Positions 35,625 to 44,889 of a stretch of 64,000 bases of DNA are shown here, one piece after another; within the stretch, counting starts at the first letter, position 1, and each line of letters begins with the position of its first letter. The position numbers and the translations under genes are program-made. The stretch spans positions 2,542,001-2,606,000 of the forward strand of contig NZ_CP030771.1 in the NCBI RefSeq assembly GCF_006088715.1. Direction: 5' to 3'. Under the pieces are notes generated by a model that was given only the letters and a program-made list of their open reading frames with translations, had not been told where the DNA came from and made no database searches. Source of the stretch: Streptomyces sp. YIM 121038 (GTDB lineage: Bacteria; Actinomycetota; Actinomycetes; Streptomycetales; Streptomycetaceae).

Positions 35625-35746
35625 GGGTCCCCCTGGACGATGTACGTGCGCACACGGCGGATGGACGTGTACTGGCTGGTCAGAGCCAGACCGTATGGTC
35701 AGCTGGTCCGTTGCGCAAACCATCTCGGGGCGCCGGGTGCTCCGGG

Positions 35747-36385
35747 CTATGGCCGCCAGCGCGGGTCGCGGCCGCTGAGCGCGATGACGCGGTCCAGGAG
35801 GGGAGCCTCCGGCGGGACGGGCACCGGCGGCCCGAAGAGCGAGCTCCGCGCCGCCGGGCCGTCGGCGTCGGTGGCGGACAGCATCGCGTGGGCGACGCCG
35901 AGGCTCGCCGCGTCCGGCGCGTACTCCTGGCCGGTGGCCCGCGCCAGGTCCCAGCCGTGCACGACGAGTTCGTCGACGGCGACGACCCCGGCCACCTCGC
36001 CGGGCAGGTCCACGCCGCCCGCCCGGGTCTGCCCGGTCCACGCGGCGGAGTCGCGCCACACCTCCGCCAGCTCGGCGAGGCGGCGCGGCAGCTCGTCGCG
36101 CCAGTCGGCGTCGATGTCGGGCAGCCTGCTCGACGGATCGGTGTCGGTGCGCGCCCCCAGGTCCTTGCGCGCGGCGTCGGTGAACGCGGCGGCGAGCCCG
36201 ACGAGGTGGCCGAGCAGATGGCGCACGGCGTAGTCGGGGCAGGGCGTCGGCCCGTCCAACTGGTCGTCCGTCACCCCCACGGCCAGGCTCGCCACCAGGC
36301 GCGCCTGTGGCCTCAGGTCCGGCAGCTCGTGCGGCTCCCCCGCGGGGTCCACCGCGTCCGGCAGGGGGTTCGAGGTCTCGGGCAT
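35747..36385 (-). CDS. DinB-like TIGR03086-type metal-binding protein
   Basis: A 212-residue four-helix-bundle protein of the DinB/mycothiol maleylpyruvate isomerase superfamily. PTPCPDYAVRHLLGHLVGLA carries the first His, and VDELVVHGWDLARATGQ the second metal-binding part. Such proteins are often mycothiol-dependent in actinobacteria, but the reaction here is unknown. ATG at 36385 is preferred over GTG at 36400 because AAGGAG lies 6 nt before it. Confidence 0.85.
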   Translation of the reverse strand: MPETSNPLPDAVDPAGEPHELPDLRPQARLVASLAVGVTDDQLDGPTPCPDYAVRHLLGHLVGLAAAFTDAARKDLGARTDTDPSSRLPDIDADWRDELPRRLAELAEVWRDSAAWTGQTRAGGVDLPGEVAGVVAVDELVVHGWDLARATGQEYAPDAASLGVAHAMLSATDADGPAARSSLFGPPVPVPPEAPLLDRVIALSGRDPRWRP

Positions 36386-36492
36386 GGCCGTCTCCTTCAC
36401 GCTGGGAAGCTCGCCCCGGTGGGGCCCTCTCCCTGACGTGACTGCCCCGGCGGCCGGAATTCATCGCCGCCGGGGCCCCGCTGTCGAGGCGG

Positions 36493-37881
36493 TTACTTCA
36501 CGTCCGCCCAGCGCTTGATCGTCGCGATGACCCGGGACTGCTGCGGCTCGGGCAGTTTCGCGATGGACGCGCCGTGGTTGGCGCCCGGCACCTCGTAGCG
36601 GTAGGAGTCGCGGTGGCTCGGGGTGAACTTCTCCGCGCTCCACGGGTCGTTCTCGCCGTAGATGAACATCATCCGCTGGCCCCGGGTCTTCACCCAGCGG
36701 TCGACGTCGGCGATGGTCGCGTTGTCGTACGTGCCCCGCATGGCGGCGGGCAGGACCGAGTTCGGCTGGTAGATGTCCGGGTAGTGGCGCACGCCCTTGA
36801 GGTGCTTGAACTTCAGGTCGGCCCAGCCGAGCTGGGTGGCGGCCTGGCGGTAGTAGGGGCCCGAGCTGTTCACGCCGAGGTCCTCGTCGTAGTAGACGCT
36901 CAGACCGTGCCCCTTGGACCAGGAGTAGAGCTCGTCGTCCGTGGCCTTCTTCGCGTCGGGCACGGTGGCGCAGTTGTCGATGCTGCCCGACTGCCAGAAG
37001 TTCCACACCTGGTCGAGGACCGCGAACTCGTACGCGCGGTCGGTCGTGCCGAGCGTCTCCTCGAAGGTCTGGCCGTTGGCCTTGGCGTCCGCCTCGAACT
37101 TGGGCAGGAGCGCGGCGCGGCGGACGAGCATCTCGCGCTGCACGGCGTTCAGGGCCGCGCGGCACTCCTTGGTGCCGACGGTCTCGAAGAAGCGCTCGTA
37201 GCCGGAGTCGTCCCGGTTGTTCTTGTCGTTGGGCGCGACGAACGCGACCACGGCGTCCAGGTCCTCGGGGTAGAAGCGCTCGTGGTACGTGGCCGTCATG
37301 CCGCCCTTGCTGGCGCCGGTGCCGATCCACTTGCCCCGCTCGATGCCGCGCAGGGCCTGGGTGACGCGGTGCTCGTCGGCCGCCTCCTGCTGGACGGTCA
37401 TCTTCGTCCAGTCGTCGCCCGCCGCGCCCTGGGGGCGGGACTGGAGGAAGTAGCGGTGTTCGAGGCTGACCTGGTTGGCGTCCAGGAGCCGGGTGACGGC
37501 GGTGGTGCCGGAGGCGATGCCGTAGCCGGTGGTGTACAGGACGGTCGGCCGATCCGTCGACTTGTGCCACAGCGTCAGGCGCTGGGTGAAGGAGGCCTTG
37601 TGCGGGCGCTCGTGGTCGACCGGCTGACGGTAGGTCAGGGTGTAGAAGGGATAGCCCTCCTTGTCCGTCACGGAGACGACCGTCATGCCCGGTATCTTCT
37701 CCAGGCGTTCGCGGACGTCCTCCGCGGTGGCTCTCGCCGAGGTGTCGGCCCGCCCGGAGCCGGCCCTGGTCTGCGCCTGCGCCGCGCCGTCCTGCGCGGC
37801 CGCCGTGCCCGCGGTGGCGAGCACCGCGGCGCCTGCCGTGAGTCCGGCACAGACCAGCGCGGATATCCCCTTGTTGCGCAC
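36493..37881 (-). CDS. Secreted S28-family tripeptidyl aminopeptidase
   Basis: A 462-residue secreted serine exopeptidase. A signal peptide covers residues 1-29 (GLTAGAAVLATAGTAAA). The nucleophile Ser191 is in GTGASKGGMTATYHERFYP, VDHERP precedes it, and the late MFIYGENDPWS and PGANHGASI supply the Asp and His. The family removes tripeptides or prolyl dipeptides outside the cell. GTG at 37881 has GGGGAGA 4-5 nt upstream. Confidence 0.9.
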   Translation of the reverse strand: MRNKGISALVCAGLTAGAAVLATAGTAAAQDGAAQAQTRAGSGRADTSARATAEDVRERLEKIPGMTVVSVTDKEGYPFYTLTYRQPVDHERPHKASFTQRLTLWHKSTDRPTVLYTTGYGIASGTTAVTRLLDANQVSLEHRYFLQSRPQGAAGDDWTKMTVQQEAADEHRVTQALRGIERGKWIGTGASKGGMTATYHERFYPEDLDAVVAFVAPNDKNNRDDSGYERFFETVGTKECRAALNAVQREMLVRRAALLPKFEADAKANGQTFEETLGTTDRAYEFAVLDQVWNFWQSGSIDNCATVPDAKKATDDELYSWSKGHGLSVYYDEDLGVNSSGPYYRQAATQLGWADLKFKHLKGVRHYPDIYQPNSVLPAAMRGTYDNATIADVDRWVKTRGQRMMFIYGENDPWSAEKFTPSHRDSYRYEVPGANHGASIAKLPEPQQSRVIATIKRWADVK

Positions 37882-37940
37882 GTTGTCTCCCCTGTTCCCC
37901 GCCCACGTGAGCGATGTTGGTGCGCGGATCGTAACGGCTG

Positions 37941-39107
37941 TCAGGCGAGCCGCGACAGGGCCTTCTCGACGTGCGCGAGGTCCTCGTCGGAGGCGAGACC
38001 CGCGTGATAGAGGCGCAGTTCGGTGGCGCCGTGCGCCGCCGCGCGCCGGGCGTCGGCGGCGAGCGTCGCGGGGCTTCCGCCCAGGCCCGCCACCACCGTG
38101 AGGTTGGCGGCGAGGACGGTGTGCCCGCGCGCGCGGGCGGCGAAGGGCGCGAGCGCCTCGGGGCCCCCGGTGCAGGGTACGACCACGCCGTCGGCCACGG
38201 ACAGGACGTGCTCGGGGTCGGCCCCCGCGTTGGCTCCGCAGCGGTACGTCACCGGGTCCGCGTGCAGGAGCACCGAGAAGCCGTCGGGCGCCTCGGCGCG
38301 CACGGCCCCGACCGCCGCCTCCTGGAAGGTGCGGGCGCTGTGCTCGCGCCACGCGCGCGTGGCGGCCGCCGCCTCGGCTCCGAGCAGCCGCTCCACGCCC
38401 GCCCAGCCCGGACCGGGCGCGGCGCCGCGCCACACCGGCTCCAGGCCCCGGCGCACGGCGGCGGCGAGCCGGTCGGCGTCCTGGCCGTGTTCGCCGTACC
38501 CGGCGCGGCAGGTGGCGCAGAAGCACAGGGACATCGCGTACTCGCCCGCCTCGCCGAGCCGCACCCCGGCGACCTTGTCGTGGGCGTGCAGATGCGCGAA
38601 GCCGTACCAGCCGCACGACTCCAGTTCGGCCCCGGCCGCGCCCGGCCGGACGGCGGCCTCGGCGGCGAGGTCGACGAGGTAGGCGCGGTTCGCGGGCCGC
38701 GCGATGCAGGGCGCCCAGGGGTAGCGGTCGCCGTAGGCGTTGACCACGCCGGTGTCCGGGTGCTCGGCGCCCAGGCGGGAGTTGTGGGCGAGCACCACCC
38801 AGGCGTGGACGTCGAGCCCGGCGGCCGCCAGGGCCTCGGCGGCCGCGCCGTAGGCGTCGCCCGGCGCCCAGTCCCCCGCGGGGTACGGGCGTGGCTCCCG
38901 GCCCCGCCAGCGCCCGCCCGGCGGGTACAGGACGGCGGCGTGCCCGGCGGTGACGACGCGGTGGTGCGGGTGGCGCGGGGTGAGGGCCCGGGTGGAGTGG
39001 TAGGCGGCGGCGAGGGTCACCTGGCGCACGCCGAGGGCGGCGACGCGCTCTGCGGCCGCGGGGTCGCCGACGACGTCCCAGGGGTAGAGGAACGCGCCCG
39101 CCCTCAC
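37941..39107 (-). CDS. Hypothetical TIM-barrel-like protein coupled to kdgD
   Basis: A 388-residue protein of unknown function. It starts RAGAFLYPWDVVGDP and has barrel-like alternation, QVTLAAAYHSTRALTPRHP, DVHAWVVLAHNSRLG, ELESCGWYGFAHLHAHDK and a Cys motif LCFCATCRAGYG near the centre. These recall glycoside-hydrolase-like sugar enzymes, but no family is assigned. GTG at 39107 overlaps the kdgD stop by 4 nt, so it is translationally coupled to a uronate-pathway enzyme and probably acts on a related sugar. No signal peptide. Confidence 0.75.
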   Translation of the reverse strand: MRAGAFLYPWDVVGDPAAAERVAALGVRQVTLAAAYHSTRALTPRHPHHRVVTAGHAAVLYPPGGRWRGREPRPYPAGDWAPGDAYGAAAEALAAAGLDVHAWVVLAHNSRLGAEHPDTGVVNAYGDRYPWAPCIARPANRAYLVDLAAEAAVRPGAAGAELESCGWYGFAHLHAHDKVAGVRLGEAGEYAMSLCFCATCRAGYGEHGQDADRLAAAVRRGLEPVWRGAAPGPGWAGVERLLGAEAAAATRAWREHSARTFQEAAVGAVRAEAPDGFSVLLHADPVTYRCGANAGADPEHVLSVADGVVVPCTGGPEALAPFAARARGHTVLAANLTVVAGLGGSPATLAADARRAAAHGATELRLYHAGLASDEDLAHVEKALSRLA

Positions 39108-40066
39108 GCCCCGGCCTCCGCCGCCAGGGCCCGGCCCCGCTCGATGAGTTCGGCCAGGCGCTTGACGTGGTCGTCGGCGGGCTCGTGCAGCGGCGGGCGC
39201 ACCCCGCCCACGTCGAGGCCGGTGAGCCGCACCCCCGCCTTGACCAGGGAGACCGCGTAGCCCTTGCCCTGGGCGCGCAGTTCCACGAAGGGCCGGTAGA
39301 AGCCGTCGATCAGCCGGGCCGCCGTCGCGTCGTCGCCGCCGTTCAGCGCCCGGTGGAAGGCGAGCGCGAGGTCGGGCAGGAAGCAGAACACGGCCGAGGA
39401 GTACAGGCGCACGCCGATGCCCCGGTAGGCGAGGCCGGTCAGCTCGGCGGTGGGCAGGCCGTTGAAGTACAGGAAGTCCCCGGGCCCTTCGGCGCGTACG
39501 GCGCTGACGATCCGCTGCATCAGGTCGAGGTCGCCGAGGCCGTCCTTGAAGCCGATGACGCCGTCGGTGCGGGCGAGGCCGAGGACCGTGGCGGGCGTGA
39601 ACACGGCGTTGTCGCGCTGGTAGACGACGACGTCCAGACAGGTCGCCGCGGCCAGTTCGGCGTAGTGCCGCAGCAGGCCCTCCTGGGAGGCGGCGACCAG
39701 GTAGGGCGGCAGGGCGAGCAGGCCGTCGGCGCCCGCCTCCTCGGCGAGGCGCGCGTACCGCACGGCGAGCGCGGTGCCGTAGCCGGTGCCCGCGACCACC
39801 GGGACGCGGCCCGCGGTCTCCGCGACGGCGGCGGCGACGCACTCCTGGAACTCCTCGGGCGTCAGCGCGTGGAACTCGCCCGTGCCGCAGCACGCGAAGA
39901 CCGCCGCCGCGCCCGCCTCCACGCCCCGGCGCACATGGGTGCGCAGCGCGTCGACGTCGATCGAGCCGCCGGGCCCGAAGGGGGTGACGGGGAAGAACAG
40001 CGGCCCGCTGGGAACGCGGAGCCGGGAGGCGAGGGTTCCTGACCGACCTGACCTGCCTGACGTCAC
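39104..40066 (-). CDS. kdgD: 5-dehydro-4-deoxyglucarate dehydratase
   Basis: A 320-residue class I aldolase-superfamily (DapA-like) enzyme converting 5-dehydro-4-deoxyglucarate to 2-oxoglutarate semialdehyde and CO2. GPLFFPVTPFGPGG opens the barrel, GTGEFHALTPEEF and VVAGTGYGTALAV are conserved, VVYQRDNAVFTP provides the Tyr, and Lys174 in GVIGFKDGLGDLDLM is the Schiff-base lysine. Divergent from a uronate dehydrogenase-like gene across paired promoters. Confidence 0.92.
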   Translation of the reverse strand: MTSGRSGRSGTLASRLRVPSGPLFFPVTPFGPGGSIDVDALRTHVRRGVEAGAAAVFACCGTGEFHALTPEEFQECVAAAVAETAGRVPVVAGTGYGTALAVRYARLAEEAGADGLLALPPYLVAASQEGLLRHYAELAAATCLDVVVYQRDNAVFTPATVLGLARTDGVIGFKDGLGDLDLMQRIVSAVRAEGPGDFLYFNGLPTAELTGLAYRGIGVRLYSSAVFCFLPDLALAFHRALNGGDDATAARLIDGFYRPFVELRAQGKGYAVSLVKAGVRLTGLDVGGVRPPLHEPADDHVKRLAELIERGRALAAEAGA

Positions 40067-40122
40067 GGGCTCTCCCTAAGCGTGCACGTTTCTGATTCAC
40101 GTCCATGTCCCTGAACGCGCCC

Positions 40123-40151
40123 ACGCTAGGGCGGCTCTCCGTGCGGGTCAA
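40123..40151 (-). promoter_or_regulatory. Promoter of the kdgD operon
   Basis: On the minus strand -35 TTGACC (40151-40146) and -10 TAGCGT (40128-40123) have 17 bp between. The -10 hexamer is identical to that of the divergent promoter at 40200, suggesting parallel control of both arms. Confidence 0.65.
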
Positions 40152-40199
40152 GCGCGCAACCACGCGACGCGGGAACGGATCCACCGGCTCCGCGCCCCC

Positions 40200-40229
40200 T
40201 TGACTCCACCCGCCACCGCTCCCTAGCGT
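40200..40229 (+). promoter_or_regulatory. Promoter of the uronate dehydrogenase-like gene
   Basis: TTGACT (40200-40205) and TAGCGT (40224-40229) are 18 bp apart on the plus strand. An inverted repeat GTGTCC...GGACAC starts within the -10 and runs about 25 bp downstream, a possible operator. Confidence 0.65.
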
Positions 40230-40365
40230 GTCCACGGATGTGAATCCTGGACACAGGCACGCACGACACGGCCCCCGCCGCCGCGCCTCCCCCGGCCACC
40301 CCGCGCCACGCCGCCCCCGCACACCACCACGCCGCCCTCTCGCGCCACCCCGAGGAGACCGCCGC

Positions 40366-41175
40366 ATGCCCGCTCCCCGCACCGTCCTGCTGACCGGAGC
40401 CGCCGGCGGTCTCGGCACCCTGATGCGCGGCCTGCTGCCCGCGTACGGCTACGAGCTGCGCCTGCTCGACCTGCGCCCCGTCGAGGGCGCGCCCGGCGCG
40501 CTCACCGTGGACCTCGCCGACCGGGCCGCGCTGCGCGAGGCCGTGCGGGGCGTGGACGCGGTGCTCCACCTCGCGGGCATCTCCCTGGAGTCCACCTTCG
40601 ACAAGATCCTCAAGGCCAACGTCGAAGGCACGTACCACCTCTACGAGGCGGTGCGCGAGGAGGGCGTGCCCCGCGTCGTGTTCGCCTCCTCCAACCACGC
40701 GGTGGGCTTCGCCCCGCGCCCCGTCGGCACCGACCCGCTGATCCCCGTCGACGCCCCGCGCCGCCCCGACACGTACTACGGCCTGTCGAAGTCCTTCGGC
40801 GAGGACCTGGCCCAGTACTACTGGGACAAGCACGGCGTGCAGACGGTGTCCGTGCGGATCGGCGCCTGCTTCGCCGAGCCCGCCGACGTCCGGATGCTGT
40901 CGGTGTGGATGTCACCCGAGGACGGCGCGCGGCTCTTCCACGCGGCGCTCACCGCCCCGGACGTCGGGCACACCGTGGTGTACGGCTCGTCCGCCAACAC
41001 CCGGCTGTGGTGGGACCTGGAGCCCGCGCGGGCGCTCGGGTACGCGCCCCGGGACGACTCCGAGCGGTTCGCGGCGAAGCTGATCGCCGAGCACGGGGAG
41101 CTCGACCCCGCCAACCCCGACCACGCGCACCTCGGCGGCCGCTTCTGCACGAACCCGCCAGTGTGGCCGTATTGA
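40366..41175 (+). CDS. Uronate dehydrogenase-like NAD-dependent epimerase/dehydratase family protein
   Basis: A 269-residue extended SDR. TGAAGGLGTLMR binds NAD, ASSNHAVGF carries the catalytic Ser, and Tyr138-x3-Lys142 in TYYGLSKSFGED completes the site. Length, SSNHAVGF and the SVWMSPEDGARLFHA region resemble uronate dehydrogenases, which oxidise glucuronate or galacturonate to aldarolactone. Together with kdgD and the semialdehyde dehydrogenase at 27808 this outlines an oxidative uronate route. GAGGAGA precedes the ATG. Confidence 0.82.
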   Translation: MPAPRTVLLTGAAGGLGTLMRGLLPAYGYELRLLDLRPVEGAPGALTVDLADRAALREAVRGVDAVLHLAGISLESTFDKILKANVEGTYHLYEAVREEGVPRVVFASSNHAVGFAPRPVGTDPLIPVDAPRRPDTYYGLSKSFGEDLAQYYWDKHGVQTVSVRIGACFAEPADVRMLSVWMSPEDGARLFHAALTAPDVGHTVVYGSSANTRLWWDLEPARALGYAPRDDSERFAAKLIAEHGELDPANPDHAHLGGRFCTNPPVWPY

Positions 41176-41276
41176 GCCTCATCCCGTGAGGGGACGGCGT
41201 CCTCAGACCGGGGTCGGGTGCGGGTCAGACCGTCGGCTGACGTGCCCGAACAGCCGCACCCCTAGCCTGACTCGAC

Positions 41277-42464
41277 ATGACGACCACCCGAAGGACCCCG
41301 CGCGGCCGTGCCGTCGCGTCCGTGCTCGCGCTGGCCCTCGCCCTGCCGCTCGCGGCCGCGTCGGAGGCGCTCGCCGCGCCGCGGACCGCCGACCGGCCCG
41401 CCACCGCCGACGCGCCCGTCACCCGGCCCGAACTCCCGCGCCCCACCGGCAAGTACGCCGTGGGCCGCGACACCCTGCACCTCGTCGACAAGAGCCGCAA
41501 GGACCTCTGGGCGCCCGAGGAGCCGCGCGAGCTGATGACCTCCCTGTACTACCCGGCGAGAGGACAGGGCGGGCGCGCCACCGCGTACACGTCCCTCGAG
41601 GCCGCCCGCGCCCTGCTCACGTACTACCACCTGGACGCCCCGCCCGCCGCCTACAGCGCGACGCGCACCTACGCCCGCACCGGGGCGCCCGCCGCGCCGG
41701 GCCGGTTCCCGCTGGTGCTCCTCTCGCCCGGCTTCACCGCGCCGCGCTCGACCCTGACGCACCTCGCCGAGGACCTGGCGAGCCGCGGCTACGTCGTGGC
41801 CACCGTCGACCACGCCCACGAGGCGGCGGGCGGGGAGTTCGAGGGCGGCCGCATGCCGCCGTGCCTGGGCTGCGACCCGGACTCGACCGTTCCGGGCCCG
41901 CGCATCACCGAGAACCGGGCCCAGGACCTGTCGTACGTCCTGGACCGTCTGGTCGGCGGGAGGTCCGGCAAGGCGACCTGGCGGCACGCGAAGATGATCG
42001 ACCGCAAGCGGATCGGCTCGGGCGGCCACTCCATCGGCGGCGCCGCCACCATGGCCCTGATGAACACCGACCGCCGGGTGCGGGCGGGCATGAACATGGA
42101 CGGCGGCATCCAGATCAAGCCGGACGGCCTGCGCGGCCGCCCCTTCCTGATGCTCGGCACCGAGCTGACCACGAAGCCCGACGGGCCCTACCACTGGGAC
42201 GACGCCTGGCCCCTCATGGACGGCTGGAAGCGCTGGCTCGCGGTCGCCGGGTCCGGCCACTTCACGTTCACCGACGCCCCGGTCGTCCTCGAACAGCTCG
42301 GCGTGGACGAGGACCCCGAGGCGCCGATCTCCGGCGAGCGCGCCGAGCGGATCACCCGCGCCTACGTCGGCGCCTTCTTCGACCGGCATCTGCGGGGCAT
42401 CGAGCAGCCGCTCCTGAACGGCCCGACGGCCGACCATCCGGAGGTGACGTTCCACCAGCCCTGA
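41277..42464 (+). CDS. Secreted alpha/beta-hydrolase (PAF-acetylhydrolase/lipase-like)
   Basis: A 395-residue exported hydrolase. Residues about 1-34 are a signal peptide (ASVLALALALPLAAASEALAA). PLVLLSPGFTAPRSTLTHLAEDLASRGYVVATVDH is the oxyanion region, the nucleophile Ser252 is in GSGGHSIGGAATM, and SGHFTFTD has the catalytic His. The layout matches platelet-activating-factor acetylhydrolase-like lipases. It is monocistronic, with a hairpin at 42477-42506 after it. Confidence 0.87.
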   Translation: MTTTRRTPRGRAVASVLALALALPLAAASEALAAPRTADRPATADAPVTRPELPRPTGKYAVGRDTLHLVDKSRKDLWAPEEPRELMTSLYYPARGQGGRATAYTSLEAARALLTYYHLDAPPAAYSATRTYARTGAPAAPGRFPLVLLSPGFTAPRSTLTHLAEDLASRGYVVATVDHAHEAAGGEFEGGRMPPCLGCDPDSTVPGPRITENRAQDLSYVLDRLVGGRSGKATWRHAKMIDRKRIGSGGHSIGGAATMALMNTDRRVRAGMNMDGGIQIKPDGLRGRPFLMLGTELTTKPDGPYHWDDAWPLMDGWKRWLAVAGSGHFTFTDAPVVLEQLGVDEDPEAPISGERAERITRAYVGAFFDRHLRGIEQPLLNGPTADHPEVTFHQP

Positions 42465-42476
42465 TCCGTGCGTCCG

Positions 42477-42506
42477 GTGCGGGCGGCAAACGGGCGCCGT
42501 CCGCAC
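42477..42506. terminator. Hairpin after the secreted hydrolase gene
   Basis: GTGCGGGCGGC (42477-42487) pairs with GCCGTCCGCAC (42496-42506) with one G-T pair, around an 8-nt loop, 12 bp after the stop codon. Confidence 0.6.
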
Positions 42507-42677
42507 CGCGAACGGGCCCGCGCGCCGTCGGCACCGCAGGCCAGGGCCGCCCCGGGCGGGCACATCCGGGCATCATCGAGTCCGCTTTCCGCCTGTTCAG
42601 CCCAGTGATCGCCCTGTAGAAACGTCCCCACGGGCCCGAACGGTCACCCGGAACGAGCCAGGGGAAGAGGTGGCACC

Positions 42678-43439
42678 ATGACGGCGGAGGAGCGCCAGCG
42701 GCAGATCGTGCGCGCGGCTCGCCGCTCGGGATCCGTCGACGTCAGCGCGCTCGCCGTCGAGCTGGGCGTCGCGAAGGAGACCGTACGCCGCGACCTGCGC
42801 GCCCTGGAGGACCACGGCCTGGTGCGGCGCACCCACGGCGGCGCCTATCCGGTGGAGAGCTCGGGCTTCGAGACCACCCTCGCGTTCCGCACGACCATGC
42901 ACGTGCCGGAGAAGCGGCGGGTGGCGGCGGCCGCGGCCGAGCTGCTCGGCGACGCCGAGACGGTGTTCATCGACGAGGGCTTCACCCCGCAGCTGATCGC
43001 CGAGGCCCTGCCGAAGAACCGCGAGCTGACCGTGATCACCGCGTCGCTCGCCACGGCGGGCGCCCTCGCCACGGCCGACCACATCACCGTGCTGCTGCTC
43101 GGCGGCCGGGTCCGTCCGGGCACCCTCGCGACCGTCGACCACTGGACCACCCGCATGCTGGCGGGCTTCGTCATCGACCTGGCCTTCATCGGCGCCAACG
43201 GCATCTCCCGCGAGCACGGGCTCACCACCCCCGACCCGGCGGTCAGCGAGGTGAAGGCGCAGGCGCTGCGGGCGTCACGGCGCGTCGTGTTCACGGGCGT
43301 GCACACCAAGTTCGGGGCGGCGAGCTTCTGCCGGTTCGCCTCCGTCGGCGACCTGGAGACCATCGTCACGAGCACCCTCCTGTCCGCGTCCGAAGCCCAC
43401 CGCTACGCGCTGCTCGGCCCGCAGGTCATCCGCGCCTGA
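42678..43439 (+). CDS. DeoR/GlpR-family transcriptional regulator
   Basis: A 253-residue sugar-responsive repressor. The N-terminal HTH has ERQRQIVRAARRSGSVDVSALAVELGVAKETVRRDLRAL. The C-terminal sugar-phosphate isomerase-like domain has DEGFTPQLIAEAL and DLAFIGANGISREHGLTTPD. It lies 79 bp before an ABC importer operon on the same strand and likely represses it until a phosphorylated sugar or polyol appears. Confidence 0.92.
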   Translation: MTAEERQRQIVRAARRSGSVDVSALAVELGVAKETVRRDLRALEDHGLVRRTHGGAYPVESSGFETTLAFRTTMHVPEKRRVAAAAAELLGDAETVFIDEGFTPQLIAEALPKNRELTVITASLATAGALATADHITVLLLGGRVRPGTLATVDHWTTRMLAGFVIDLAFIGANGISREHGLTTPDPAVSEVKAQALRASRRVVFTGVHTKFGAASFCRFASVGDLETIVTSTLLSASEAHRYALLGPQVIRA

Positions 43440-43518
43440 GCGCGCCCCGCCCCCTCTCCCTCCGGGCTCCGGCATGCCCCACATGCCCCAAATACCCCCT
43501 TTATCCCAGGAGCGATTC

Positions 43519-44889
43519 ATGCGAACCCAGAGCCGACGGAGGCGCGGGCCCCTGCTCGCCGCTGCCGCCGCAGGGACGCTGCTCGTCCCGTCGCTGTCCG
43601 GCTGCTGGGCCGGCGCGGGCGGGTCCGGGTCCGGCGGCGACGCCATCAACGTCCTGATGGTGAACAACCCGCAGATGGTCGAGTTGCAGAAGCTCACCGC
43701 CGCGCACTTCACCGAGGAGACGGGGATCGAGGTGAACTTCACCGTGCTGCCCGAGAACGACGTCCGCGACAAGATCAGCCAGGACTTCGCCAACCAGGCC
43801 GGCCAGTACGACGTGGCGACGCTCAGCAACTACGAGATACCCATCTACGCCAGGAACGGCTGGCTGCGCGAGCTCGGCACCTACGCCCGCAAGGACCGCG
43901 CCTTCGACCAGAACGACATCCTGCCGCCGATGCGCCAGTCCCTCACCGGCGCGGACGGCAAGCTCTACGGAGAGCCCTTCTACGGCGAGTCGTCGTTCCT
44001 GATGTACCGCAAGGACGTCTTCGACAAGGCCGGGCTCACCATGCCCGCGCGCCCCACCTGGCGCCAGGTCGCCCGTCTCGCCGCCCGGGCCGACGGCGCC
44101 GAGGAGGGCATGAAGGGCATCTGCCTGCGCGGCCTGCCCGGCTGGGGCGAGGTCATGGCGCCCCTGACGACCGTCGTGAACACCTTCGGCGGCACCTGGT
44201 TCGACAAGGACTGGAAGGCCCGCCTCGACTCCCCCGCGTTCGAGCGGGCCACGCGCTTCTACGTGGACCTCGTACGCGAGCACGGAGAGTCCGGGGCGGC
44301 GCAGTCCGGGTACGCGGAGTGCCTCAACAACCTCACCCAGGGCAAGACGGCCATGTGGTACGACGCCACGGCCGCCGCCGGATCGCTCGAATCCGCCACG
44401 TCGCCGGTCAAGGGGAAGATCGGCTACGTGGCCGCGCCGGTGGAGCGCACGCCGAGCTCCGGCTGGCTCTACACCTGGGCCTGGGGCCTGCAGAAGGCCT
44501 CCCGGAACCAGGACAAGGCCTGGAAGTTCATCTCCTGGGCATCCGGCAAGGAGTACGAGGAACTCGTCGGCGAGAAGATCGGCTGGTCCAACGTGCCCGC
44601 GGGCAAACGCGCCTCCACGTACGCCGACCCGCGCTACCGCAAGGCGGCGGCCGCCTTCCAGGGCGTGACCCGCGCCGCCATCGCGGGCGCGCGGCCGCGC
44701 GACCCGGGCGTGCAGCCGCGGCCCGCGCCCGGCATCCAGTTCGTCGGCATCCCCGAGTTCACCGACCTCGGCACGAAGGTCTCGCAGGAGATCAGCGCGG
44801 CCATCGCCGGACGCACCTCCGTCACGTCGGCCCTCGGCAGGGCCCAGGACCTCGCCGAGAAGATCTCCGAGGAGTACGAGGGCCGATGA
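43519..44889 (+). CDS. Extracellular sugar/polyol-binding lipoprotein (ABC importer)
   Basis: A 456-residue family 1 solute-binding protein. The lipobox is LSGC (Cys29), after an Arg-rich signal peptide. QKLTAAHFTEETGIEVNFTVLPEN, DVATLSNYEIPIYARNGWL and AMWYDATAAAGSLES are typical; related proteins bind sorbitol and mannitol. CAGGAGCG precedes the ATG. The stop overlaps the first permease start (ATGA). Confidence 0.93.
   Translation: MRTQSRRRRGPLLAAAAAGTLLVPSLSGCWAGAGGSGSGGDAINVLMVNNPQMVELQKLTAAHFTEETGIEVNFTVLPENDVRDKISQDFANQAGQYDVATLSNYEIPIYARNGWLRELGTYARKDRAFDQNDILPPMRQSLTGADGKLYGEPFYGESSFLMYRKDVFDKAGLTMPARPTWRQVARLAARADGAEEGMKGICLRGLPGWGEVMAPLTTVVNTFGGTWFDKDWKARLDSPAFERATRFYVDLVREHGESGAAQSGYAECLNNLTQGKTAMWYDATAAAGSLESATSPVKGKIGYVAAPVERTPSSGWLYTWAWGLQKASRNQDKAWKFISWASGKEYEELVGEKIGWSNVPAGKRASTYADPRYRKAAAAFQGVTRAAIAGARPRDPGVQPRPAPGIQFVGIPEFTDLGTKVSQEISAAIAGRTSVTSALGRAQDLAEKISEEYEGR

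Noticed and set aside
35689..35700. Palindrome GACCGTATGGTC upstream of the CPBP-like gene as a TetR operator
   Set aside because: It is only 12 bp, there is no regulator gene next to it and no second copy, so a specific regulator cannot be argued.
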